DNA of 64,000 nt from Mycoplasmopsis gallinacea. GTDB taxonomy: Bacteria > Bacillota_I > Bacilli_A > Mycoplasmatales > Metamycoplasmataceae. The notes under the pieces were generated by a model that did not search any database, was not told the DNA's origin, and saw only the letters and a list, made by a program, of their open reading frames with translations. The DNA lies in assembly GCF_012220205.1 (NCBI RefSeq), contig NZ_CP047225.1:434001-498000 (forward strand), read 5' to 3'. A program made the position numbers and the translations under genes. Within the stretch, counting starts at the first letter, position 1. Each line of letters starts with the position of its first letter. Below, one piece after another: positions 12,110 to 21,180 of this stretch.

Positions 12110-12140
12110 AAAAGACAAGCTAGAGCTAGCTTGTCTTTTT
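12110..12140. terminator. Bidirectional terminator between ABC exporter and trmB
   Basis: Perfect 13-bp stem (12110-12122 with 12127-12139) around a GAGC loop. T-runs flank it on both strands, so it can serve both the exporter operon and convergent trmB, whose stop is 3 bases away. Confidence 0.85.
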
Positions 12141-12142
12141 GA

Positions 12143-12751
12143 TTAATTTGGCTTAGCAATTAAAAAGTTAATATTTTTTCCAAGCGCTGATCATTTTTGT
12201 TCATAACCAGTTTGATAATTATCGGCATTATATTTACTTTTATGCAAATCGGTGGTTATGTCAATTATTGTTCAATTATTTTCTTTAAAAGATTCTACAG
12301 AATAGTTGAATAATTTATCATTATCAGTTTTGAATTTTAAAACGCTATTTGGATTCATTATCTTTCTGTATTTTTCTAAGAAAGTTTTGTAAGTTAAACG
12401 ACGTTTTTCGTGTGCGTTTTTAGGTCATGGATCGCTAAATGTAAGTCAAATTTGGTTCATTGTACCGTCAAAAAGTTCATCAATTTTTGTGGCATCTTCA
12501 GTGATAATAAAAAGATTTTCTAAATTCAGTTCATTAATTTTTTTAAGGATTTTATTAGCAACTGTTGGGTACTTCTCTAACGCATAGTAAGTAACATTTG
12601 GGTTGTTTAGAGCTAATTGAGTGATCATTTCACCTTTTCCAGCACCAATTTCTAAAACATCATTTTCATTAACTTTGAGTGGGAAATTTTTAATTAAAAA
12701 TTTGGATTGAGCTAATTTATCAGCTGCGGTTTTGTCATGTCTTAATCTCAT
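12143..12751 (-). CDS. trmB: tRNA (guanine-N7-)-methyltransferase TrmB
   Basis: SAM-dependent enzyme making m7G46 in tRNA, 202 residues. It starts [16 protein letters not shown]. The SAM-binding motif [16 protein letters not shown] lies at about residues 32-47. The family signature [14 protein letters not shown] follows an in-frame TGA (Trp). The C-terminus contains TGYEQKW, also with TGA. The standard-code frame would stop at residue 101. It is convergent with the exporter operon and divergent from rsmD. Confidence 0.93.
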
Positions 12752-12822
12752 ATTTAACTATTATAATATAAAAAAGTATTTATAATTTATAAACATATAT
12801 TTAGTAAAAATAAGGAGTTATT

Positions 12823-13365
12823 ATGCTAAGAATTATTTCAGGAAAATATCGCAATCGTAAAATTGAGCAACCAGCACTTGAAATTTCTAGACCTACAATG
12901 GATAAGGTAAAAGAATCAATTTTCTCAAGCATTCAATTTAAAATTGTTGATAAAACCTTTCTAGATCTTTTTTCAGGAAGTGGTTCAATGGCAATTGAAG
13001 CAATATCAAGAGGGGCTTCAAATGTAACATTGCTTGAACTTAACAATGTAGCTTTTAACATTATTAAAAAAAATATTTCAAGCTTGCAAATTGATAATAT
13101 TAACGCAATTAAAAAAGATTCACTTTTATTTTTACAAAACACTAGCGAAACTTTTGATTTTATTTTTATTGATGCTCCATATGCTGACTATGCTCTTTTA
13201 AATGATTCTTTAAAGTTAATTGCTCAGCGAAATATTCTTAATGAAGATGGTGAAATTATTGTAGAAACTAACAAAGTTTCAGAAGTGATCATCCCTAAAG
13301 GTTTAAGGGTATTTAAAAGCAAAAGATATGGAAAAGTAGATATTTTATATATAACTCATGAATAA
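12823..13365 (+). CDS. rsmD: 16S rRNA (guanine966-N2)-methyltransferase RsmD
   Basis: 180 residues, the family size, starting MLRIISGKYRNRKIEQP. The SAM motif DLFSGSGSMAIEAISRGA is clear. The catalytic motif, normally (D/N)PPY, reads DAPY (FIFIDAPYAD, about residues 115-124). The substitution keeps the Asp and Tyr. AAGGAG lies 7 bases before the ATG. The end overlaps the next methyltransferase gene by 8 nt, so the two rRNA-modifying enzymes are coupled. Confidence 0.92.
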   Translation: MLRIISGKYRNRKIEQPALEISRPTMDKVKESIFSSIQFKIVDKTFLDLFSGSGSMAIEAISRGASNVTLLELNNVAFNIIKKNISSLQIDNINAIKKDSLLFLQNTSETFDFIFIDAPYADYALLNDSLKLIAQRNILNEDGEIIVETNKVSEVIIPKGLRVFKSKRYGKVDILYITHE

Positions 13366-14674
13366 TTTAAATAATCAAGTTTTAACAGTTAAAATTCAGC
13401 AAATCACTTATGAAGGTCTAGGTCAAGCAACCCTAGAAAACGGGCATAAAATATTTGTTTATAATGCTTTTACAAACGAAGTTGTTAAAGCAAAAATTAT
13501 TAAAAGCAATTCAAAATTTTCTTTTGCACTTGTTGAAGAATTTATTGAGCAAAATGAATCTATTAGAAATGAAAAATCTTACAATTGTGTATCTTCTAAC
13601 CCTTTAATTAATCTTAAATACGAATATCAAATTGAGCTTAAACAACACTACTTACAAACCTTATTTTTAAGAAATTTAAATATAGATCCAAATGTTTTAA
13701 AGTTTTTTTATGGGGCTAAAAACATTTACAATTATCGTAATAAAGCAACTTATCCACTTTTTGTAGACCAAAATAAACTTCGTTATGGTGAATATAGAGC
13801 AAAGTCTAACATTTTAATTAATACAGATAATTTAGTTCTTAATCAAAAATCAATTAACCAAGTTTTATTAAAAATAGTTAACTTAATTAACTTGGAATTT
13901 GATCATTCTGATTTAGATAATTTCAAAGAAATAATCCTTAAAACAAACAATAATAACGAAACAATTGTTTGTTTAAAAGTGACTGGCAAAATTGTTTTTC
14001 AAAACCATTTTCTTTTGAAAATCAAGGATATTCGTAATTTAATTCAAATTAAAATTGTTAATTTAGATACTTCTAAAGAAGTTTTAAATTGAACTAAAAA
14101 ACCATTTGTTATCTCTCTTTTGGATAAGAAATTTTTAGTTTTAGACAAATCATTTTTTCAAATCAATAATGAAATAGCATCTATAATGTTTTCTAAAATT
14201 AAAGAAAGAATTTTGTCTTTAAATCCAAAAGTAATTATTGATCTTTTTTGCGGAGTAGGGACAATTGGTCAACTTGTCTCTGAAGAATCTATAAGCATTT
14301 TTGGTGTTGATATAGAAGAGCAATCAATCTTCTTAGCCAAGAAAAATGCGCTTAAAAATAATTTTTCTAAAGCTTTTTATGAAGCTGAAGATGTGTTTAA
14401 ATCTAAAGAATTAGAAAAACATTTAAATAGTAATGATAGTTTTGTTATTTTAGACCCGCCAAGAAGCGGACTTAATGACGCATTAATTGATCTTATCGCT
14501 AAAAAAGGTGTGAAAAATATAGCTTATATGTCCTGTGATCCAAGGACTTTGGTGAGAGATTTGAAAAGATTTACTGAAGTTTATAACTATAAAATTGACT
14601 TTGTACAAGGTTTTGATATGTTCCCTAATACGTATCACATTGAAACGGTTGTGTTTATGTATAGGAATGATTAA
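13358..14674 (+). CDS. rlmD: 23S rRNA (uracil-5-)-methyltransferase, RlmD/RlmCD type
   Basis: 438 residues in one frame with TGA at 14090 read as Trp. An N-terminal TRAM-like OB domain (TVKIQQITYEGLGQATLENG) is followed by the RumA/TrmA methyltransferase domain: SAM motif DLFCGVGTIGQLV, then DPPRSGLND, then catalytic YMSCDPRTLVRDL with the nucleophilic Cys. The CxxxxxCxxC cluster that holds a 4Fe-4S centre in RumA is reduced to a single Cys (YNCVSSNPLINLKYEYQ), so this protein should lack the cluster. Whether it modifies U747, U1939 or both cannot be read from sequence, so the symbol is approximate. Confidence 0.85.
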
Positions 14675-14686
14675 TAAATAAAAATG

Positions 14687-14729
14687 AAAATCTTTTTCAA
14701 AAAAAGCTTGAGAAAGATTTTTTTATATA
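14687..14729 (+). terminator. Terminator of the rsmD-rlmD unit
   Basis: An imperfect stem AAAATCTTT/AAAGATTTT with a purine-rich loop and a following T7 run. Confidence 0.6.
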
Positions 14730-14750
14730 AATTCTCATTAAAAAATGCTT

Positions 14751-14801
14751 TTTCCCTTAAAAAGTGCTATATTTTAAGGGAAAGAAATATCTTTAAGGGG
14801 A
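14751..14801 (+). promoter_or_regulatory. fic promoter with inverted-repeat operator
   Basis: Two 12-nt arms, TTTCCCTTAAAA (14751-14762) and TTTTAAGGGAAA (14772-14783), are perfect inverted repeats. A third half-site TTTAAGGGG lies at 14792-14800. An extended -10 (TG-C-TATATT, 14765-14773) sits in the spacer, 33 nt before the fic ATG. A dimeric repressor bound here would cover the promoter and probably the ribosome-binding site. Confidence 0.6.
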
Positions 14802-14805
14802 AATC

Positions 14806-15852
14806 ATGAGAATTTTTAACTATTCCAAATTAAAAGAAAAGAAGTGGGATTTAGATGTTTTAAGTTTAGTTGCAGACATTTACAGATATCAAGGTAAGCA
14901 AGAATTTTATTTAAAAGAAAAAAATGATGAGTTAAACAAATTAATTGAAATTGCTAAAATACAAAGTACTGAATCATCCAATGAAATTGAAGGAATTGTA
15001 ACAACTAAAAGTAGATTAAAACAAATAGTGGAAGAAAAAACAACGCCAAAAAACAGAGATGAAAAAGAAATTGCAGGATACAGAGACGCTTTAAATATAA
15101 TTCATAACAATTTTGACATAATACCTATTTCTAAAAACTATATTTTACAATTACATAAAATTTTGTTTAGTCATTTAGAAAACGGATCTGGTGGAAAAAC
15201 AAAAAGTTCTGATAATGTTATTGTAGCTAATTATCCTGATGGTCGTTCTGAAGTGCTATTTACTCCACTATTTGCTTTTGAAACCCCCGAAACTTTAGAA
15301 AGAATTTGTTTTGAATATAACAAAGTAATTGGTAATGCAGAAGTAAACCCATTAATTGCTATTCCTGTTTTTATTCATGATTTTTTATGTATTCACCCAT
15401 TTAATGATGGAAATGGAAGAATTAGCAGACTTCTTACGACTCTTTTGTTATACCAAAATGGTTTTTATGTTGGTAAATATATATCGTTAGAAGCGATAAT
15501 AGCTAAAGATAAAGATTATTACTATAATTCACTTAATAAATCAGGTGTAAATTGGTATGAAGGCAATGAAGATCCAACGCCTTTTATCAAATATCTTTTA
15601 GGCACTGTTTTATCTGCATATAAAAGTTTTGAGGATCGATTTACTATTGTTGAAGGTAAAATGCCAGCTGTGGAAATGGTGAGAAAAGCTGTTATGCAAA
15701 AAATAGGAAGATTTACAAAGCAAGATATAAGAGAGCTTTGTCCTTCGTTAAGTATTAGTTCAATTGAAGGTTCACTTAGAAAGTTAGTAAACCAAGGTGA
15801 TATTAAAAGAGAAGGTGTTGGTAAATCCACAACTTATTTTAGATTAAAGTAG
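14806..15852 (+). CDS. Fic family protein with N-terminal inhibitory helix and C-terminal winged helix
   Basis: 348 residues. The core motif HPFNDGNGRISR starts at residue 197 and matches HPFx(D/E)GNGRxxR, so AMP transfer from ATP to a protein hydroxyl is expected. SSNEIEG (57-63) fits the (S/T)xxxE(G/N) inhibitory motif in the N-terminal region (class II Fic). The last 60 residues (FTKQDIRELCPSLSISSIEG onward) look like a winged helix-turn-helix, suggesting DNA binding. Both Trp codons are TGG, whereas most genes here use TGA; this mildly suggests import from an organism with the standard code. No antitoxin or toxin partner lies beside it. Targets are unknown. Confidence 0.85.
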   Translation: MRIFNYSKLKEKKWDLDVLSLVADIYRYQGKQEFYLKEKNDELNKLIEIAKIQSTESSNEIEGIVTTKSRLKQIVEEKTTPKNRDEKEIAGYRDALNIIHNNFDIIPISKNYILQLHKILFSHLENGSGGKTKSSDNVIVANYPDGRSEVLFTPLFAFETPETLERICFEYNKVIGNAEVNPLIAIPVFIHDFLCIHPFNDGNGRISRLLTTLLLYQNGFYVGKYISLEAIIAKDKDYYYNSLNKSGVNWYEGNEDPTPFIKYLLGTVLSAYKSFEDRFTIVEGKMPAVEMVRKAVMQKIGRFTKQDIRELCPSLSISSIEGSLRKLVNQGDIKREGVGKSTTYFRLK

Positions 15853-15994
15853 AGTTGAAAGTAGATTTGTTTTCAATTTGACATCAAGCTCGCTATCATT
15901 GGAAAAATCGAAATTCAATTACCAATATGATTAATTTATAGATTTATTAGTAATTTTAGATTATATAAATTGGAAACAAAATGAAGTTTATTTT

Positions 15995-16074
15995 TTATGC
16001 TACTAAGCGGAAAACTAAGCACTTTCAACCTTTCCCACTTAGTAGCATAACTTTTTATACTAGCAAGTGGGAAA
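15995..16074. repeat. Cluster of a repeated 20-25-bp motif forming a long hairpin
   Basis: TTATGCTACTAAG (15995-16007) pairs with CTTAGTAGCATAA (16038-16050). Immediately after, 16052-16074 carries a diverged third copy (TTATACTAGCAAGTGGGAAA), identical over 23 bases to 33498-33520. The rest of the fic to 16.1 kb gap (15853-15994) shows nothing recognisable. Confidence 0.6.
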
Positions 16075-16078
16075 GTAA

Positions 16079-16104
16079 GTAAAAAAGCCAGCAATGCCAG
16101 CTTA
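16079..16104 (-). terminator. Terminator of the small membrane protein gene
   Basis: On the minus strand AAGCTGGC-ATT-GCTGGCTT forms an 8-bp stem with two wobble pairs, followed by TTTTTTAC. Confidence 0.5.
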
Positions 16105-16128
16105 ATATGTTCGTTAGCTAATTTTAAA

Positions 16129-16284
16129 TTAGAAGTTTGTGCAGGCTGTTAAAGCGAAAATAATTATCCCTGCACCGATAACAAGTGAAATAATAGATCA
16201 TAAAATCTTTAAAAGACGTTTAATAACTCCTCAAAGAGCTGCTAAAAGGATTAACCCTCCAATAATATATAATATGTATTCCAT
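16129..16284 (-). CDS. Small hydrophobic membrane protein, 51 residues, unknown function
   Basis: It starts MEYILYIIGGLILLAALWGV and has two strongly hydrophobic stretches (about residues 3-20 and 28-47) split by the basic bend IKRLLKIL, so it is probably a two-helix membrane hairpin. It ends TACTNF. Two Trp codons are TGA, so a standard-code scan misses it. GGAGGGGTAA precedes the ATG, a strong ribosome-binding site that supports real translation. It has its own terminator and is not close-packed with neighbours. I do not recognise the family. Confidence 0.65.
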
Positions 16285-16340
16285 TTACCCCTCCATACTC
16301 TATTAATTAAATTATATAAAATTGCGAAATAGCTTTTTAA

Positions 16341-16370
16341 AAATAATAAAAACCATGCGTAGCATGGCTT
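16341..16370 (-). terminator. Terminator of the M13 peptidase gene
   Basis: CCATGC-TAC-GCATGG on the minus strand followed by TTTTTATTATTTTT. Confidence 0.75.
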
Positions 16371-16375
16371 ATTTA

Positions 16376-18280
16376 TTATCAAATTTTTACCATTTTTTCA
16401 GGTGCTAAATACATTTTATCACCTTCAGAAATTTCATACTCTTTTTGGAAATCTAGGTTGTTTTTAAGTTGAACATTTGTTCTTAATTTAACTGGTGCAT
16501 GAACATCTGTTTGAAGTAATAATTTAGCTGTTTTTTCTGTATATTTTAATTTTCAAATTTCAGCATAATTTTCAAAGAATTTTCTAGGGTTGTAATCTTT
16601 TTCTCTTTTTGCAGCTTCTAATGCACATGCAAATCCACCAGCATCAGCAATGTTTTCTGAAACGGTTAATTTACCGTTACATTTTCCAGCTTCAATTTCT
16701 TCTCCATCAAAAAGATCAATCATTGCTTGAGTTTTTTCTTCGAATTTAGCAAAATCTTCTTCAGTTCATCAGTTTTTCATGTTTCCTTTTTCGTCAAAAA
16801 GGGCACCATTGTTATCAAAGCCGTGAGAAATTTCGTGAGCAATAACTGTTCCGATTCCACCGAAGTTAGCGCTGCTGCTTTGTTCAAGTGAGTAGAAAGG
16901 TTTTTGTAAGATTCCGGCTGGGAAAACAATTGAGTTTGTAGTTGGGCTATAGTATGCATTGACCATAGCAGGTGTCATTGATCAGATTTTCTTATTAACT
17001 TTTTCACCACATTTTGCTAAGTTATATTCGTGAGAAATTGCACTAAAACTTAAAACGTTGTCAATAATGCTTCCGTTTTCTTCAAATGTTTTTGTTTTAT
17101 ATTGGTCATAGTAGCTTTCAATTTCCTCTGGATAACCAATCATTACATTAAGTGAATTTAATTTTAAAATAGCTTTTTTAATTGTTTCTGGACTTAAGAA
17201 TGTATTTTTTTCTAAACGTTCTTGGTAAACTTGGATCATATTTTGGATCATTTTTTCAACATCAGCTTTAGCTTTAGGCCCAAAATATGTAAGTCCATAG
17301 TAAAGTCCAATAGGCATTTTGAAAAATGACATAGCTGTTAAGTAAGCAGCTTTTTCCTTAGGTTTAGCTTCCTTAACACCTGAGATAAATCTTGAATATT
17401 CACCAGCAAGCACTCTTGTGTATTCATCTAAATATTGAGCATTTGCGAAGATATTATCTACAATTAAGTAGTCTCTGTAAATTTCAAAGTTTTGCTCATT
17501 AAAGATTTTTGGGAATTGCTCAAAAATATATGGGTTTCCTAAAATAACTTTTTGTAAATCTTTTTTAGTTAATTGTTTAGCAATTTTAGCTACGTTAAAT
17601 CCAAATTGCTCTGTAACTTGGTCTAATGTGTAAGGATTGTAGTAGTTTTTAACAATAGCTCTTTCCTCACTTGAGAGCTGAGCTTCTACTAATAAAGCAT
17701 CAAATTTAAGGGCATTTGCAACGATTTTACTTGCTTCTGCTGTGCTTTTTCCATATTTAACTAATAATTTAGTAGCAACTTCTTGATATTTACCTAAAAG
17801 TTCTTCTTTTTTCTTTTCATTAGCATAATCTTTTTTATCCGGAAGGATAATTCCTGGAATCCCTAATCATAAAACATTTACTGAGCTATCTTCAAAATCT
17901 GAATAGCTGTAAATTTCATAAGGCATTGATCTAAGTTTTTTAGAAAGTTCGATGTAATTTTGGTCAACATCAGCAAATGATTTTAAAGATTCGATAGTTT
18001 CAATAATTGGTTTAAGAGGGCTCATTCCAAGAGCTTCTCTTTTTTCTCAATCTGTAAGCATTCTATAAAATTTCACGTATTCGTGAATTCTTTGATCATT
18101 TGGGAGATCTGCTTTACCTGTAGCTCAATCATTAGATAAATTCTTTAATAATTTTTCTAATTCAATATCCAAAATGATAAATGAACCATATGCAGAACGA
18201 TCTGAAGGAATTTCTGTTTTATCTAATCATTCTTTATTTACTGCATCAAAAAAGTCATTTTTAATTAGTTTTGAATTCAT
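16376..18280 (-). CDS. pepO: M13 family zinc metallopeptidase (PepO/neprilysin-like)
   Basis: 634 residues, the usual PepO length, without a signal peptide, so probably cytosolic. The catalytic core is near residues 450-520: [18 protein letters not shown], the zinc motif in [11 protein letters not shown] (HExxH), and the third-ligand motif SENIADAGG. The C-terminus is KMVKIW, the typical M13 ending, where the Trp is TGA directly before the TAA stop. The family cleaves oligopeptides up to about 30-40 residues. In an organism that imports peptides, a nutritional role is likely. Several internal TGA codons break the frame under the standard code. Confidence 0.92.
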
Positions 18281-18361
18281 TTTTACTCCTTTTATTTTTA
18301 TTTACAATAAATAATATTTTAATTATATTTTATTTGCACTCTTAGCTAGCAAATAAATTTT

Positions 18362-18388
18362 AAAAATAAAAGGTAGCATTTGCTACCT
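18362..18388 (-). terminator. Terminator of clpB
   Basis: AGGTAGC/GCTACCT stem (18371-18377 with 18382-18388) with a 4-nt loop. The minus strand continues TTTTATTTTTA. Confidence 0.75.
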
Positions 18389-18393
18389 AAATA

Positions 18394-20502
18394 TTAAATT
18401 TCAAATTCATTATCTTTTACATTCAATTCAACTTTGGTATCGTGCAAGTCTTTTTCAATAATTTTAAGAGCAATAACACTTTCAATTCTTTTTTGAATGT
18501 ATCTTTTAATTGGGCGAGCACCGTATTCAGGGTCAAAAGCATCATCTAAAACTTTATTAATAACTTTATCTGTATAAGTTAAATCAATGTTTTTAGCTTC
18601 TTTAATTCTTTTTACTAATTTATCAAGTTCAATTTTAATGATAGCTTTTACATTATCTTTAGATAATGGGTTAAAGCAAATGATTTCATCAATTCTATTG
18701 ATAAATTCTGGTCTTAAGAACCGAGTGAGAATTACTTTAACTTCTTTATCTGAAAGAGGTCCTTTGTTTTCGATAATTTCTTTAGCCCCTAAATTTGAAG
18801 TCATAATAACAATTAAATTACGACAGTTGATAATTTTACCTTTTGAATCACGAATCATCCCATTATCTAAAAGTTGTAAGAACACATTTAACACATCTGG
18901 ATGAGCTTTTTCAATTTCATCAAGAAGTAAAATTGTATAAGGATTTTTTCTAATTCTTTCAGCTAAATGTCCTCCTTCATCAAAACCAACATAACCTGGA
19001 GGAGCTCCAATTATTTTAGCTACGCTGTGTTTTTCCATATATTCAGACATATCAAGACGAATCATTTGTTTTTCACTATCAAACAATTGAAGTGCTAATT
19101 TTCTTGCAAGTTCAGTTTTACCCACTCCTGTTGGTCCTAAGAATAAGAAACTAGCAAGTGGTTTATTTGGGTCATTAATATTAGCTTTAGTTCTTAAAAT
19201 AGCACGAGAAACTAAATCAATAGCTTGTTTTTGACCCATAATTTCATTATTTAATTCTTTTTCTAAGTTAATTAATTTATTTTTTTCAGTTTCAATTAAT
19301 TTTTTAATTGGAATTTTAGTTCATTTAGAAATAATTTTGGCAATATCTTCTTCTAAAACAATGTCTTTTAATAATGCATTAGCACTATTTTTAGCAAATT
19401 CAATTTCCTCAATTTGTTTTTCGATTTTAGGAATGTCGCTATATTTAATTTTTGAAGCTAATTCAAAATTCCCTTCATTTTGAGCATTTTGGAAACTAAA
19501 TTTTAAATCTGAAAGTCTTTTTTGAAGTTGTGAAAGCTCATTCACTTTTTCTTTCTCAGTTTTTCATTGTTTTTCTAATTGAGCAATTTTTTCATCACCT
19601 ATTTTAATTAAGTTAGTTAACTCTTCAACTCTTGCGGCTTGATTTTTACTATCTCTAAGCGCAATTTTTTCCATTTCAAGTTTGATTTTTTCTTGTTTAA
19701 GTTTTTCAAGAACTTCAGGTTCAAAGTTCATTTCAGTTTTAATAGTGGCGGCTGCTTCATCGACTAAATCGATTGCTTTATCAGGTAAAAATCTATCTGT
19801 AATATATCTATTTGATAATTTAGCAGCAGCAATTAGAGCATCATCAGAAATTTTAACTTTATGGTAGTGCTCTAGTCTTTCTTTAATCCCCCTTAAAATA
19901 GTAATTGTACTTTCAACATTTGGTTCTTCCACATCTATTTTTTGCATTCTTCTTTCTAAAGCTGCATCGCTTTCAATGTATTTACGATATTCATCAAAAG
20001 TTGTTGCACCTACTAAATGAAGCATCCCTCTAGCCATTAAAGGTTTAATGATGTTAGCAGCATCCATTCCTGAATTTGAACCAGTTTTACCTGTACCAAT
20101 TAACATATGGATTTCATCAATAAATAAAATAAGCTCTTCTTTACTTTCTTCCACTTCTTTTAATAATTGTTTTAATCTTTTTTCAAATTCACCTTGGTAA
20201 GATGCACCAGCAATTAATGCTGCAAGGTCAATTTCAATAACTTGAGCATTTTTTAGGTTTTCAGGAACTTGTCCTTCAATTATTTTGTGAGCAAGACCTT
20301 CAACAATAGCTGTTTTACCAACTCCAGGTTCTCCAACTAAAACAGGGTTATTTTTAGTTTTCCTACTTAAAATACGAATCATTCTACGAATTTCATCATC
20401 TCTACCAATAACTGGATCGAGTTTGTTTGCTTCAGCAAGTTTAGTTAAATTTTTGCCATATTTAACTAATGCTTTTTCTTCTTTTTCATAACTCATATTC
20501 AT
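18394..20502 (-). CDS. clpB: ATP-dependent disaggregase ClpB (N-domain-less)
   Basis: AAA+ disaggregase working with DnaK, 702 residues. The first AAA domain begins almost at once, with Walker A GEPGVGKT at 57-64. A coiled-coil middle domain with Glu/Lys/Leu-rich helices spans about residues 260-380, and the second AAA domain has GPTGVGKT at 456-463. The N-terminal substrate domain (about 140 residues in E. coli) is missing, as in other mycoplasmas. TGA (Trp) codons lie at 19561-19563 and 19318-19320. GGAGG lies seven bases before the ATG at 20502, so that start is preferred over ATG 20496. A CIRCE-like box sits 50 bp upstream. Confidence 0.94.
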
Positions 20503-20551
20503 CTTCTTTCCTCCTTGCTTCCATCTTTATATATAATATTGTATCACAAAT

Positions 20552-20578
20552 TTAGCAAACAAGTAATTTAATTGCTAA
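20552..20578 (-). promoter_or_regulatory. CIRCE-like HrcA operator upstream of clpB
   Basis: TTAGCAAAC-N9-AATTGCTAA has the 9-9-9 geometry of CIRCE (TTAGCACTC-N9-GAGTGCTAA) and keeps the outer TTAGCA/TGCTAA exactly. The inner three bases of each arm differ. Position before a heat-shock chaperone gene supports HrcA control. A TATA-rich -10 region lies between the box and the start codon. Confidence 0.65.
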
Positions 20579-20953
20579 ATTTTTTCGGAGAAAAAATTGA
20601 GGTCCTTTCCTTATGTTTATACAATAAGTAATTCAAACCCCTGAAATAAAGTTTTCTTTAAGGGGCAAAAGTTAAATAAAAAGGCTGGCCATAAACCAAC
20701 CCCGGTGTTTCTAAATTAGAAAAAACACCTTACCATATGAATTATAAAAGATTTGTTTCTAAACAGAGTTTCAACAATCCTACGCTTTTTAATATCTCCA
20801 GTTAAAAAAAGAGGATCCAAATTGCGAAAACAAATTTTAGCAATTATGTGCCTAATTATCCTCTGTTAAAAAATAAATAGGCACATAATTATTATATATA
20901 AAAATATAGATATTAAAAAATTGAGCTAAGACGATCAAGCAAAATAAAAAGAA
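20579..20953. other. Gene-poor stretch with IS debris and inverted repeats
   Basis: No intact gene is visible. From 20737 the bases ATGAATTATAAAAG match the start of the IS30 transposase at 25694, but the frame ends after 22 codons. GGTGTTT/AAACACC forms a hairpin near 20703-20729. A perfect 13-bp inverted repeat (20842-20854 with 20878-20890, AATTATGTGCCTA) is present. AATTTTTTC/GAAAAAATT pair around GGA at 20578-20598. This looks like the remains of mobile elements. Confidence 0.45.
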
Positions 20954-21180
20954 AAATTAGAAAAGTCACATGCAAATTTAATACGCGTGACTTTTTGTGT
21001 CCATTGTGCAAAATAATAATGCTAAAAAGAAAAGACACATTTTTATTATCTGACAAAATTACAGGAAAATGAAAATTATAAATTAGAAAAGTCACACGCA
21101 AATTTAATGCGTGTGACTTTTTTGTGTCCATTGTGTAAAATAATAATGCTAAATAGAAAGGACACATTTTTATTATATGA
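20954..21180. repeat. Two-copy tandem repeat, 126-bp period, at the left edge of the IS30 gene
   Basis: Unit 1 (20954-21053) and unit 2 (21080-21180) differ at only a few positions over about 100 bp. Each holds a hairpin GTCACAYGCA...TGYGTGTGAC (20965-20991 and 21091-21117), then TTTTTGTGTCCATTGTG and, about 25 bases on, a partner (A/G)GACACATTTTTATTAT. The second unit runs directly into the transposase start codon, so the repeat duplicates the transposase leader. Confidence 0.75.

Noticed and set aside
20954..21180. CRISPR array
   Set aside because: Only two units with a 126-bp period and no distinct spacers; no cas genes are seen in the window.
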